Assembly: GCA_028673005.1 (NCBI GenBank)
Contig: CM054115.1
Span: 193,510,370 to 193,574,369, forward strand
Direction of reading: 5' to 3'
Source of the DNA: Tanypteryx hageni
Lineage: Eukaryota; Arthropoda; Insecta; Odonata; Petaluridae
DNA: 64,000 nt
Part shown: positions 1 through 10,739 of the stretch, one piece after another
Layout of the letters: every line of letters starts with the position of its first letter
Numbering within the stretch: position 1 is the stretch's first letter
The notes under the pieces: generated by a model
Databases searched by the model: none
What the model was told of the DNA's origin: nothing
What the model saw: the letters and a program-made list of their open reading frames with translations, nothing else
Position numbers and translations under genes: made by a program

Positions 1-89
1 ACGATTCAGACGTGCTTACGAGTACATCTGAGGGCTGAGAAGAAGAGGAACTTGATTCTGGAAAAATATTTCGCTTCAACAAAGGTAAG

Positions 90-410
90 ATGGCTTTGCT
101 TAAAATTGGAAAAGATTGGCCTAAAGATATTTACTTATACGATGCTCTTGACCATCGTACTCACAAACTCTGGATCGATCGCCTAAAAGACTGTAGGGTA
201 GAATCCAATGCTGACGTTTATATAATTTTAAATTGGTTGTACGATTTCGATTTAGATTTGCTCACTAAAATGAGTCTAAATGTAGTTATAGAATATTTTA
301 GATTGGTAATATATAGACAAAAAAGAAGAATTTTACTTGATCACAAATACTGGATCTATGGAAAACCATTGGTTAAAGTCAAGGGAGTAACCCTGCGATC
401 ATTCAAATGA
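90..410 (+). CDS. Hypothetical 106-aa ORF upstream of dUTPase
   Basis: I do not recognise this protein. It is Lys/Asp/Leu-rich, with no signal peptide or clear membrane segment and a basic C-terminus. Reading the same frame upstream of the ATG gives an acidic Ser/Glu stretch, so the true start could be earlier and lie off the window. It precedes the dUTPase on the same strand with about 170 bp between them, so it may belong to the same virus-like or Polinton-like segment. That link is inference from position only. It may also be a chance ORF in AT-rich DNA. Confidence 0.3.
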   Translation: MALLKIGKDWPKDIYLYDALDHRTHKLWIDRLKDCRVESNADVYIILNWLYDFDLDLLTKMSLNVVIEYFRLVIYRQKRRILLDHKYWIYGKPLVKVKGVTLRSFK

Positions 411-584
411 TTTTCCTCCACAACTTTTGGAAATCACCGAAATAAGTAGTCCTAAATGAGTTATAATCCGGCCAAGCGTTACTAGACGTTCATAAGCTTT
501 AAAGAGGTAATAAGTAGTGACTGCTTAGCTTACTTTCTTAGTTTTTTTCATAATTTCATGTGTAATCTCATAATTTTACAGATC

Positions 585-1022
585 ATGAACGTAAATGTGG
601 TTCAAGTTGACGCCGAGGCTCAGCTGCCTGAGAAGGCGTACGAAATGGCCGCAGGATACGACATAAGGAGTGTAATGGAGTGTGTGGTAGAGGGGAGGAG
701 TAGAAAGTTGATTAATACGGGACTAGTGATTGAGATACCGGATGAGACATATGGGAGGTTGGCGTCAAAATCAGGATTGAGTTTGAAGCATGGAGTGGAA
801 GTTGGTGCGGGAGTGATTGATCCCGATTATAGAGGGGAAATTAAGGTGCTACTTTATAATAACAGTGACATTGGCTTTTATATAACTAAAGGCATGAAAA
901 TATGTCAAATTATATTTGAGAAATCTCAGAGTGTGAAAAATTTTATACAAGTTGAGAGTTTAAATGAAACAAAAAGAGATGGAAGAGGTTTTGGCTCCTC
1001 TAATAACGAGTTACTTCAATAA
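585..1022 (+). CDS. dUTP diphosphatase (dUTPase), trimeric type
   Basis: This 145-aa protein would hydrolyse dUTP to dUMP and pyrophosphate, keeping uracil out of DNA. All five motifs of homotrimeric dUTPases are visible in order: AGYDIRS (residues 23-29), RLASKSGLS (58-66), GAGVIDPDYRGE (74-85, with the likely catalytic Asp79), KGMKICQI (102-109) and RDGRGFGSS (131-139). The length is normal for the family. An in-frame ATG 27 bp upstream (558) would add nine hydrophobic residues; I prefer 585 because the conserved fold begins there. The ORF is intact although the DNA polymerase just downstream on the same strand is broken. dUTPases often accompany replication genes in DNA viruses, so I read the pair as one endogenized virus-like or Polinton-like segment. 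A host retrogene is the main alternative. Confidence 0.85.
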   Translation: MNVNVVQVDAEAQLPEKAYEMAAGYDIRSVMECVVEGRSRKLINTGLVIEIPDETYGRLASKSGLSLKHGVEVGAGVIDPDYRGEIKVLLYNNSDIGFYITKGMKICQIIFEKSQSVKNFIQVESLNETKRDGRGFGSSNNELLQ

Positions 1023-1173
1023 AATAGGCAATTATTCATTATCACAATTGAGGTTCCACAATTGAGATTATGGGTATGTACATTTGCGGTCATGCATACA
1101 TAGAAGTTCATTTTCATCGACTGTATATAATTTGGTTTAAGAGGATTAGTTCCATTCGATTCCTAAATTTCAG

Positions 1174-3842
1174 TTGGTGAACATCATGAAAACTCTCTGC
1201 GAAGTGTGCTTCGTATATTTTGACTCAAGATATCGAGTTTCGCATGAGAGAAGTAACGTCCACATGATGCAACTAATTCAAGCAGGAGGACAACATCAAG
1301 TTCTTGAGATCGACTCGGCAGTGAGGAATCGATTGAAAACATTTTGGGTAAGTAGAAATGGAGTGCATAGAGACATAATATTGTTTTTGGATGAAATTGG
1401 AGAGATTTTGGTTGACAAAGATAGGGAGCAATTGGCAAATACGGCTTTAAAAATTAATATTATTTTGAAAGAAAAATTCAAGAAGGAAGAAGTATTGTAT
1501 GAGAGGGTTTTTAAAACTAAAAATGTCAGAGTTCTTCAGTCCGATAACATTAATGATATTTTGAATACACTCTTTGGAAAAATATTAAAGGAAAAGTCTG
1601 AACAGCAGGCAAAAGGATCGGGTTGGGCTATGCATGAGATAAAAGGATTAGAATTAAGGATTTACAAATACAAACCGTTGAGAGGATCTTATTTCATCGA
1701 GTTGCCCCAGCAAATTAAACTTTCTATATCGGTTATAAAAGTACAAAATTTCGATCCTCTTTGTTTTAAATACGCGATTTGGGTAAAAAATATTCAGAAT
1801 AATCCTCAGCCCGTCTCACAATATGATAACGACGAATTTTGAAACGGTTACGATTGGGATAGCGTCGAGTATCCTGTGGAACTAGATGTAATCTCAAAAT
1901 TTGAAAAGGTTAATAATATTTCGATTAATGTTTTTGGTCTTGACGATAAGAGTAACGTGTACCCTCTCAAAGTAGCGGTTGAGAAACTAGATGACCATCG
2001 GGACCTTTTGTTTTTAAAGGAAGAATCTAAGAACCATTATTGCTATATTAGAAATTTTGAACGGTTGGTGAGGTCTCAATTAACGAAATGTAAAATGTTC
2101 ATTTGCAAGAGATGTTTTACTCATTACCGGGAAGAGGAAAAGCTCAAAGAACATAAAATTATATGTAGCGTAAATGCACCCACAAAAATCGTACTACCTA
2201 ACGAAGACGATAAATGGTTGAAATTCAAAAATTGCAAGCACATGTTTCGTGTTCCGTTTGTCATCTACGCAGATTTCGAGTGCCTCCTTCCAAAATTTGA
2301 TAGTTGCAGTAACCCTTCTGATCATTCCTAATCAAAATTATATCAGAAGCATGAACCCATGAGTTTTTCATTTATTGTTGTCAATTCCGGAGGAGAATAT
2401 TTATATCGCGGACCTGATGCCGCTAAGGTATTCGTAGAATACATCAAAGAGAGGGTGGAACTGATTGAGGCGGAATACAAACATACTATTCCGATGACAC
2501 CCTTAACCTCAGAGCAAGATGAGGCATTTAAAAAAGCAACCACATGCCATATCTGTGGGGGTATGATTGAGAACGATCGCGCAAGGGATCATTGTCATCT
2601 TACTGGAATGTTTAGGTGTTCGGCGCACAATAATTGTAATTTACAGTTTCAAATGCCGAAATTCGTCCCAGTATTTATTCACAATCTTTCCGAATACGAT
2701 TCTCACTTTATTGTCAAGGAATTATGTTACGATGAGAGAGAAATACATTGTATACCTAATTCTGAGGAAAAATACATCTCTTTCACCAAAGAAGTGGGTG
2801 AGAAATTTACCATTAGATTTTTGGACACCTTTAGATTCATGGTTTCTTCTCTCTCAAAATTGGTGGACAATCTACCCAGAGACAAATTTCGGCAAACCAG
2901 AAAGATTTTCGAGGATAAATTCGACTTTGTTACGCGTAAAGGTATTTATCCTTACGAATACACGGACACTTGGAAAAGACTCGATGAAACGTGCTTGCCG
3001 CCTAAAGAGGAATTCTTTAGCAATTTGACCCTGGACTGCATAAGCGACGAAGACTATGAGTATGCCAAGAAAATATGGACCGAGTTTAATTGTAAGAATC
3101 TGGGGGACTATAGTGACCTTTATCTTTAAACTGACGTTGTACTTTTGGCTGACGTTTTTGAAAATTTTAGGGACGTTTGCATGACTGCATATAATTTGGA
3201 TCCTGCGTGGTACTATACGGCTCCCGGTCTAACCTTCGACGCCATGCTCAAGGATACCCAAATTAATTTGGAGCTATTGACTGACTATGACATGATTCTA
3301 ATGGTAGAGAAGGGTATTCGTGGTGGAATCAGCCAATGCATGAAACGATATAGCGAGGCTAATAATAAGTATATGGATGACTACAATCCAATTGTTGAGT
3401 CTCGCTATATCCTGTATTTAGATGCAAATAACCTCTTACCCCATAGAGGATTCCGCTGGCTAACTACTGAGGAAATTCGAAATTTTAATGTATCCCATAT
3501 TTCGGATGAAAACGAAAAAGGTTATATTTTAGAAGTTGATTTAGAATATCCTCAAGACCTTCGTCACGACAACAAAGATCTACCATTGTGCCCCGAAAAC
3601 AAGACTCCCCCAGGTAGTAAACATAAAAAACTGTTGACGACTCTTGACGATAAGACAAAGTACGTCATTCATTATGTAAATTTAAAACAGGCTCTATCTC
3701 TCGGATTAAAACTAAAGACCATTCACCGAGTCATTGAATTCGAACAATCTCCATGAATGAATTTGAAAAGGATTTTTATAAACTAATGAATAACGCGGTC
3801 TTTGGAAAAACTATGGAGAACGTTCGTAAGAGCCTCGGGGTA
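1174..3842 (+). pseudogene. Broken protein-primed family-B DNA polymerase (Maverick/Polinton or adintovirus type)
   Basis: Successive ORFs (1174-1842, 1876-2331, 2359-3129, 3145-3756) lie in register and read as the N-terminal two thirds of the PolB found in arthropod Mavericks/adintoviruses. Visible landmarks are an N-terminal Cys/His segment (CEVCFVYF), a GSGW block near residue 150, FKYAIW, a CKRC-type zinc finger at about 2115, the exonuclease I motif YADFEC at about 2268, a CHICGG...DHCHLTG zinc segment at about 2548-2600, TDVVLLADVF just after 3130, and YTAPGLTFDAML. In-frame stops occur at 1840-1842 (TGA), 2329-2331 (TAA) and 3127-3129 (TAA). The palm motif retains LDANNL, but the residues usually following it are deleted, and a deletion plus frameshift follows EFEQSP near 3756. 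[10 protein letters not shown] at about 3800 is the last recognisable piece; the catalytic C-terminal part is absent. It is a fossil and cannot make a working polymerase. Confidence 0.8.
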
Positions 3843-3935
3843 GACCGAACGCCTAATCGGGCTAACCGGTAGGTTGTGAAGTGGAGGAGGGTGCGGCCAG
3901 GGTTTCTCCGATGTCGATGGTTGTGGAGGAAGCTG

Positions 3936-4281
3936 TCACGGGTCTGGATTTCCGATCGTCTTGACGGTCGGGTTGGGTGGTGGTGCGGATGAACATACTT
4001 GGCGATCTAGGCTGGCGGAGGAAACCGCGGGCTGATTTGATGGCTTCTTGTCGGAGGCCTTTCCTGTGTTGCTTTTCTTCGGCATACTCGGAGCGTAGGG
4101 TGGAATAGAGCGAAGGGAAAAGGAAATATGGGCGTGGAGAAGAGGGTCTGCAAAAGCAGAAGGGTCTCCAACCTCTGGACCTGCGGTTCAGGAACGAAAT
4201 ATCAGTGGCAATGTAGTAGAATGACAGTACACATATGAATAAACTCCTGAAACGGTGAAAAAAACGAAGCTTCAAAGGCAC
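3936..4281 (-). pseudogene. Unrecognised Ser/Pro-rich ORF, possibly retrotransposon ORF1 start
   Basis: A minus-strand ATG at 4085 opens a 49-codon frame rich in Ser, Pro and Lys (begins MPKKSNTGKASDKK); an overlapping 139-codon frame (3862-4281) covers the same DNA. Low-complexity Ser/Pro/Lys N-termini are common in jockey-type ORF1 proteins, and the segment abuts the SINE-interrupted ORF1 remnant at 4517-5500. No diagnostic domain is present, so the assignment is weak. The DNA just below 3850 belongs to the polymerase fossil on the other strand. Confidence 0.22.
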
Positions 4282-4290
4282 AATTGTGAG

Positions 4291-4504
4291 TGTTTGTGTT
4301 GTGTTTGAGTGCCCAGCAGAATCGCTTCTGTCCTACGCACAGTGGGTATCTCCGAGGTAGTGCAATAAATAGCCGTAGAAGGGAGGGAAACCCGGTGCCG
4401 GCATTTGCCTGCTCTTACGAAGAACACCAGGGGGGCCAACGGCTTAACATCCCTTTCGAAGCACGGAACATCTAAATTTGCGCGGTCTCCTCAAACCACA
4501 CAAA
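4291..4504 (-). mobile_element. SINE fragment (body and tail, no tRNA head) with 12-bp target duplication
   Basis: The insert is flanked by identical 12-bp direct repeats CACAATTGTGAG at 4279-4290 and 4505-4516. Its interior matches the body of the tRNA-headed SINE at 21890-22324: both share GGTAGTGCAAT, ACCCGGTGCCGGCATTTGCC and GAAGAACACCAGGGGGGCCAAC. In the minus orientation the fragment lacks the tRNA-like 5' part and ends in a CAAACACAA-type A/C-rich tail at 4291, as expected for a 5'-truncated SINE copy. It lies in decayed retrotransposon ORF1 sequence. Confidence 0.68.
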
Positions 4505-4516
4505 CACAATTGTGAG

Positions 4517-5500
4517 AATATCGGAGCACGTCAGGAATACGTTCGTCCGGTACGACCACTTCCTACTTCTCTCCTCCTGATCGATGTACTCTGTAAACCT
4601 GACAGTAGCCTCCTCAGCAGCGGGTTCTGCCGCGGTTTTTCTCACGAGGGAAGTTCCACCTTCTCGGATGCAAGCATCGTCAGCACCGAGTTGTATTCTG
4701 CGGTGTTGGAAACCATCACCCTGGTGAAGTCCTTCGTATTGGAGCAAACAAATTATTTATCTGCTACGAACGAGCGGATGGCCTCAAGCATGAGGCGGTA
4801 GTCGACAACATCGTAAATGAGGATATGAGGCGGGCGCTGCTTCCTCAGCACATGGGTCTGCTCCGCACCCATCGAATCCGGTTGCGGTTGGCTTGTGGAT
4901 GGTCCAGCAACATTGTCAACAAGCGCGTCATATCTTTTGGAAATAGTTACAGTCGGCGTGTTGGGTAGACTCTCAGAGAAGCGTGGCTTCCCGGTGTTCC
5001 CGGCCTTATCAAGGAGAGACGTCGCCTTTCTAGAGTATGCTGAATCCTTCTCAGATGTTCTGGGCTGTGCAGCAGCTGCTGGGTTCTTCACTCTAGCAGT
5101 GACCGAATTCGGTTTGCAACGGCATTTTCAGGGCCGTAAATCGCTGCTCGTTGTTTGTTGCTCTACTCAGCGATGAGAAAATGCGTCTTCCTTCTAGAAG
5201 AGGAAGCTACTTCCTTCTCAGGAGTCGCGCCAGGTGTGCTATCGGCAGTGGAATCCATGATGATGGATTCGGGGGTCGATGAGCAACGGCCCTTTTCAGG
5301 GCCACAAGAGGTGGAAGCCAATTGGCTTGGAATGTTGGGAAACCAACACACTACTGAAGTACAGGTGGACCCTGAGTCACCGATGAGATCAGATTCCCTC
5401 TCTACCAAAAATCTCAGAATCCTATCTCAGCTATGCTATCAGAATCTCAGAATCATCATCCATGCTCATTCTCAGCTGAGTAACTTCGTCTGAGTTCTCA
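4517..5500 (-). pseudogene. Decayed jockey/R1-type retrotransposon ORF1 (element D)
   Basis: Minus-strand frames at 5408-5163, 5091-4753 and below 4747 resemble an ORF1 nucleic-acid-binding protein. A Ser/Pro/Thr-rich N-terminal part contains FSESLPNTP and SKRYDALVDNVAGPSTSQP. It is followed by PPHILIYDVVDYRLMLEAIRSF and, after a frameshift, TKDFTRVMVSNTAEYNSVLTML, the usual opening of the domain preceding the CCHC knuckles in jockey-like ORF1 proteins. No zinc knuckles or ORF2 remain. The leader carries two palindromes like the histone 3' stem-loop (5288-5303 and 5121-5135). The SINE fragment at 4291-4504 interrupts the region. Family assignment is by reading, so moderate. Confidence 0.52.
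5288..5303 (+). other. Histone-mRNA-like 3' stem-loop sequence, antisense to element D
   Basis: The plus strand reads GGCCCTTTTCAGGGCC: a 6-bp stem closed over TTTC, identical to the metazoan histone mRNA 3' stem-loop consensus, and preceded by CAAC and followed by ACAA as in many insect histone genes. A damaged second copy is at 5121-5135. No histone coding sequence is adjacent. In the sense of the retroelement (minus strand) the sequence instead folds with a GAAA tetraloop. Confidence 0.5.
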
Positions 5501-5613
5501 CCTCCTGAGGGCTCGTATGCCTTGCATATATACGCCCGCCGTGAGTCATTGGTACGCGTGGCTGAGAGATAGAGGTTAGGCGGTATCATGAGTGAGGGTC
5601 GCGTGCTAAACAC

Positions 5614-5702
5614 ATGGGTTATTGGCGCGGGAATTCGAGTTACTCTAACGGGGCGTCACTTCATCGGCACTTGGGAAAAATGTTCTAATTTTCCCCGTGA
5701 CG

Positions 5703-5751
<49 letters not shown>

Positions 5752-6162
5752 CATATATATATATATTAGGTTGGTCCTTATTTTAAAGTTTTGGAAAACT
5801 GGAGGAGGCACATTTTGAATCTGTTGCATTATGAAAAAAATAATTTTGGTAAACTTTGGTTAGTTTTGAATAATATTTAGGGGTCGCTACCAAGATCTGA
5901 AAAATCGCAATATATCATAATGCTAAACATAGTTGCACTCATTTTTAAATCAGTTTACATTTTAAACTTATTTGAATTGAATTGTGAATTGTAGATACTT
6001 AGTATTGAAAATTGTGATGCAGCACCCATTGGCCAATTTTACGCAATACTGCAATAGATATAACCTTTCAGATGTACCCCTCAGAAATCCTGCGTAAGTC
6101 CACTTGCAGGAGCACACTTTGTGTTATGTAATAGTCCATATCAGGTCTTTTGAAACAATCTA
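5614..6162. other. Non-coding; AT microsatellite at 5705-5765
   Basis: A (TA)n microsatellite of about 60 bp occupies 5705-5765. The remainder is AT-rich and contains no supported ORF. It may be the 5' flank or terminal region of the transposase-like element that follows, but I could not identify terminal inverted repeats with confidence. Confidence 0.5.
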
Positions 6163-6250
6163 GAACTGTCCAGAACGTTATAGAACCTTCTGGAACAATC
6201 TATGGCCTAAACTCTATAAGCAGCCTACCTAGTGCAGGGAGTTCAGTTGT
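6163..6250 (+). promoter_or_regulatory. Promoter-like block: heat-shock-element array, TATA box, initiator
   Basis: From 6163 to 6195, seven units alternate GAA/TTC at exact 5-bp steps: GAA, GTC, GAA, TTA, GAA, TTC, GAA. Five are perfect, and 6183-6195 is a perfect three-unit HSE. TATAAG follows at 6215-6220, and an arthropod-type initiator TCAGTT at 6243-6248 places the start A about 30 bp after the TATA. The block lies about 230 bp upstream of the transposase-like pseudogene. The HSE-TATA-Inr spacing is visible in sequence; activity is inference. Confidence 0.5.
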
Positions 6251-6472
6251 CCTCGGCAGCCAAATAGTGCAGTTCAGCCAAGGGTTTTCTCCCATAAAGT
6301 TGTTGTGTAGAGACTCAAGTAAACCTGACTCGTAGGAGGTTACAATACAGTGCATTCCCAGTTTGTAAGTTTTGTACTGCGTTCTGCTGAACACCAAAAA
6401 ATAAACTAATGGCAACAGAAGTAAGTTAGCTCATTTTTTCACTTTACTTTCAGGTTTACTTTTATGAATAAA

Positions 6473-8150
6473 TGGCTACTGTTAGTCCTACTAACCGTAA
6501 AATGACGAATGTTTCGCTAATTGGACTATAATCACGTGAAATACCTGGAAATAAGCTACCTTCGAAGCGAGAGGTAATGGCTTATTTTTTTCATTTGCAT
6601 CTGACTGGAAAGAGAACTGTTCGAGAATGTGCAACTGTAGCTGCCAAAGCTACCATTGGGATTTGGGATATAGCACGGATCGCTACTCGGCTTCGAAAAG
6701 ACGTAATTGCAGATGTTGAAAAAATCTTCCATTACTAACAGAAGCTGAAGAAAAACGAAAAAAACAAGAAGAAAAGATCCAAAACACCGTTTGAAAAAGA
6801 AACTGCTTTCAATGACAGCCTCGATGAGATTTTTGATATTGCACATGCAGAGGCGATATCCATGATCTAAATAGAAGAAATCGAGAGATTCTTCAAGCTC
6901 AGAAGGAAAAAGGGCGGCGAGGAAAGATGGCTGGAGTTGACAAGGCTCTAGAACCGCAAGAAGCTAGAAAAAGGAAGCGAGCCAAGAAATATCAAGACCG
7001 CCTTGAAAAGAGTAGAAAGGAAACAGAAACCAAACCTGTAACCTTGTGCTCCTTGTCCTCCAGCAGTGATTCTGAGGAGGTGAAACAAGATAATCATCAG
7101 AGTAGTGAACCTGTTGAACTGGAACACGCATCTCTTAGAGAGCCTTCTCGAAAAAGAGGAAGGAAGCAATTTATTACACCAGGCTTGGCAGCTGTACTGG
7201 ATCGTACAAAGGTGAGTGACAGAAAAGCTTTAAACTTTATGCTGCTGGAGAAAGTCTGGAGCAAAACATGTCCAAAATCGTTCCCCAATTCCTGCAAGTC
7301 GCATTCAGCAAAGGGAAGCAAGAGCTAAACAAATAATCTTTCAATTTAATCCAACAGTTCCGCAATTTGTGCATTGGGATGGCAAGCTGCTGCCAGATCT
7401 TACTGGAAAGGAAGTAGTTGAGCGTCTTCTTATTTTAGTCACACGTGATGGAATGGAACAACTGCTAGGTGTTCCAAAAATTGCAGCTGGAACTGGATTG
7501 GAAATGGGCAAGGCTGTTGTTGAAACTTTGGAACTGTGAATATTAGCTGAGAAAGTGAAAGGAATGTGTTTTGACACTACTGCGTCAAATACTGGAAGAA
7601 AAAATGGAGCATGTATTTGGATTGAACAGAAATTAGACAAGAACCTTTTCTACATTCCCTGCATGCACCACATATTGGAGCTGGTACTGGAATCTTCTCT
7701 GTCACCGTAAGTCCATCAGCGAGCCCAGAAATACTAATCTTCAAGCGATTTCAAGCTCATTGGGTGTCACTGGATAAGTCCGAATACAGAACTGCACTTG
7801 ATGATGAGTTCGCTGCCAGTGCTGTTGCCGATATTAAAGACGAAATAATCACTTTTGCTACAGACCAACTGAACCAGCAGTCACCTCGCGATGATTACAA
7901 AGAACTCCTGGAAATCTCTATCACCGTTCTTGGAAGTCAACTTTCTCGTGTAATTAGATTTCTTGCTCCTGGTGCAATGCATAAGGCTCGTTGAATGGCC
8001 AAAGCCATTTATGCTATCAAACTGTGGATGTTCAAAGACAGTTTCCATTGAAGACAAAAGAGGAAGCTGAGATTAGGGACATAGCAATTTTTGTTGTGAG
8101 ATTCTATTTGAAGGCGTGGTTTCAAGCTGCACTTCCAACTGCTGCTGCTG
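6473..8150 (+). pseudogene. Decayed transposase-like gene of an unnamed multicopy arthropod/cnidarian family
   Basis: Fragments in shifting frames read in order as one protein: MATVSPTNRKMTNVSLIGL (6473), LTGKRTVRECATVAAKA (about 6602), a basic linker, NDSLDEIFDIAHAEA (about 6813), MAGVDKALEPQE (6927), ITPGLAAVLDRTKVSDRKA (about 7170), HWDGKLLPDLTGKEVVERL (about 7370), MCFDTTASNTGRKNGAC (about 7564), CMHHILELVLESS (about 7660), FKRFQAHWVSLDKSEYR (about 7746) and LAPGAMHKAR (about 7970). I recall these blocks from repeated uncharacterised proteins in insect and Hydra genomes. The FDTTASNTGRKNGAC plus H-H-E block resembles an RNase-H-fold transposase, possibly hAT-like; I cannot fix the superfamily. 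Stops and frameshifts (for example TGA near 7537 and TAG near 6868) make it dead. The promoter-like block at 6163-6250 lies upstream. Confidence 0.6.
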
Positions 8151-8159
8151 CTACATATA

Positions 8160-9100
8160 TATACTATATTATATAATATATTATAATTATATATATTATA
8201 TATAAACTCATAACTTTTCAACAATATATTGGAATTTTAAGAAATATTTTAAGGATTTGCGCAAAACATGATACTTTAAAACTGTAACTTTTATTTTAGC
8301 TTGACACTCTTTGGTGCATACCGGCCCGTTTCCTATCCAGTGCGCACCCGCGATTTCATATAATAATCAATATCTTGAAGAGAATATTCGTAAAAGATAC
8401 CAAAAAATGCCATTTTTACTGATTAGGGATGCAGAAAATTGGTCATTCCGGATTAGTGTGAAGAACGAGAGAGTAAAATGTAAGGGAATCAAGAAAGGAA
8501 GTAAAGAAAAAGAGAGAGGTGAAGATAGGGAGTGAGGAAATGAGAGAGGGAGGTTGGGATAGAGGGAGAGAGAGAGAGAGAGAGAGAGCGATTCATAGTC
8601 AATGTGTGCCTTTGTGGTGCCTTCATTCACTGATTACCAGAACTCGTCCCTTTCCCTTCTCGCACCACTAGCGCCGCCTCTCCAGCCCTTCAAACCCTCC
8701 CACGAATGGCCTCCTCTTCAACTCTGCTCTGGCAAACTCGGTGGGATCCAAAGGCGACCCGATTTGCCTTTTTTCAGTCTCTAATCAAGTGAATTAGGAA
8801 ACTGTTCATTTCAAACGAGAGGACGTTATACATAATAAGATCATTGGAGAAAGAACTGCATGGACAACTGACAAAGTATCTCCGATAGCATCAATCGTTT
8901 CGGTGAGAAACATGTCATAGTGCACTGAATGTAAATCTTACTCTGAAGAAGAAATAACACTGATAATTAGCTATCTAAGTACTATCTGAATAGAACTTGA
9001 ACTTAATCATTCTCATTTCAGATGAAAGATTTAATTATTTTACACAAGGTCGTTAAAATGACTGAAAAAACATGTTTTATGACGAGACTGGTAATACCGA
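8160..9100. other. Non-coding DNA with AT- and GA-rich low complexity
   Basis: 8159-8212 is AT-rich and 8567-8589 is a (GA)n run inside a longer purine-rich stretch (8460-8590). ORFs here are low-complexity or short and I do not support them. I see no transposon ends or RNA genes. Confidence 0.5.
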
Positions 9101-9690
9101 AAATTGTTTAGCCCTCATTTAAATATAATTAAAGGTTTAAGGCTTTCTTTGTGGGGGCAGACATCTAAATATACCTGGCTAGAGGCTACTATCCACAGTT
9201 TCTGTAGCACAATAGATACTCGCGGTGAGGGTTTCGACCCTTCGCTCGCGAAGAGTCGGCTCGAAGGCAACCCTCTCAGCGGGAGATATGATTTCAGGTC
9301 AGGGAAAACTGAATCAATTTTATTTCCGAATAATCGATTAAGAAAAGCATTTTTTATGAAAAATTCCTATTCCCTGTGAATAACTTCATCGAAATAGTTG
9401 TTATTGGCGTTCCTACGGTATTTTTTAAGGAAACAACGCTTCACCTATATATCGGTGTGATTATGACTTGACAACACTACTTCACGACGCGGGAATTCAA
9501 ATGGTCTCGAGGGTTTACTTTGCCATTGCAGGACCGGCTCAAGACATTTTGGCGCACCAAGCAGATTTCAATTTTGACGCACCATGGATACATAAATTCC
9601 GTATTGCACATGAATTAAAAATTGATTGGTGGAATGAAGCGATCCGAAGATCCTATGCAGACAGGCATAAGCTGTAAAGTTCCCTTAAAA
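9101..9690 (+). other. Unassigned region ending in a 39-bp segment shared with 20887-20925
   Basis: A 69-codon ORF (9468-9677) has no recognisable domain. Its last part, 9640-9678, matches 20887-20925 at 37 of 39 bases in the same orientation. The second copy lies between ORF1-like and ORF2-like parts of the minus-strand LINE. The shared stretch suggests a small dispersed repeat or insert; no boundaries could be drawn. Confidence 0.35.
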
Positions 9691-9904
9691 TTGATTGTTT
9701 AGTATTTTCATAGGATCTAATTATCGTAATGTTGCATTCTTTTTGTTTATGAATAAATTAACAATTAAATTTAAAATGCCGTATAATTACAGGAAAATAA
9801 TTACGGAGTTTCACAAAAATTTTAGAAAATAAAAGTATTAAAAACAGAAAAATAAATGTAATTGTATACATTTTTCACAAAAAAGTTTGTTTCAGAGCTT
9901 TTGA

Positions 9905-10651
9905 GTTGGCAAAATCATTTAGTAGATCTTCAAAATTTATTTGTCATCATGCTCTATCTAGATAATTGCAAGTCCATTGAACCCCTCTTAAGACATCGTT
10001 GATCTCAAGTAGTTTTTAATAACTTTTAATTTGGAGAAACTCCTTTCACTTGAAGCTACCGTTATTGGGAGAGTTAGCATAATACGTAGCGCAATCGCAA
10101 CTTTGGAAGCAAATTCATTTTGTAAAATGAATTGCGACATTTTTATTGACGTTGGATCAGGTTTTATTAAAACAGAGAACGATGTCAGTCTCTCACACAT
10201 TTTTAAACCGTCCAAATCGGTCTCCTTGATATCCTTCGGATTTATCAGTGCAGATCCATGCAAGTTTTCAAAAGCTCCTCTTTAGAGATATTTTTTATGC
10301 TATTTACATCGTATATAAATCAAATAAATTATTGTGACCATGTAATTACGTCAGTCTTTCTTCAATAGACGCAATTTCTGAATCATATAGTATACAGTAA
10401 AAGAATTCTACTTTAAATCGTCCCTCTAGATCGGTTAGAGGTTCATCGGAAGCAGAATTTTATTTTTTTGTTATGCATGTATACATTTTTTCTAGAAATA
10501 TTGGCTCAACATTCATATCAATGTCAATTTTTCCAGCATCTTTTAAAACTTCATTAAATAAAATGTCAGAGCGACATTTCTCAAGTTGTCCAAGCATTTC
10601 TCTCAAAACTCCAACAACTTGCGAAATGCATAAATTTTTTGTTGTGGGCAT
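9905..10651 (-). pseudogene. hAT transposase remnant, C-terminal part (ZMYM1-like)
   Basis: The minus-strand frame 10263-9988 contains SKVAIALRIMLTLPITVASSERSFSKLKVIKNYLRSTMS, quoted here in two parts: the block VASSERSFSKLKVIKNYLRS is the signature of the hAT C-terminal dimerization region of ZMYM1/TTF-type transposases. Beyond a stop, the frame continues with LNGLAII and an IEH-type block down to about 9910. The upstream minus frame 10651-10460 (QVVGVLREMLGQLEKCRSD) fits the preceding linker. About 200 bp between the frames is unreadable. The N-terminal BED/TTF zinc finger and catalytic core are missing. This is a truncated, dead copy. Confidence 0.65.
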
Positions 10652-10739
10652 GATATGATAAATACATTTTCACATTATAAGATATTTACTTATATGAAGG
10701 TTATATATACCATAATGGATTAAAATCTATGAGGTCAAA

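Noticed and set aside
5288..5303. A real histone gene 3' end
   Set aside because: No histone coding sequence lies upstream on the plus strand; the location is a LINE leader.
5155..5493. Plus-strand 112-codon ORF over element D
   Set aside because: The minus strand carries the readable ORF1; the plus frame has no recognisable content.
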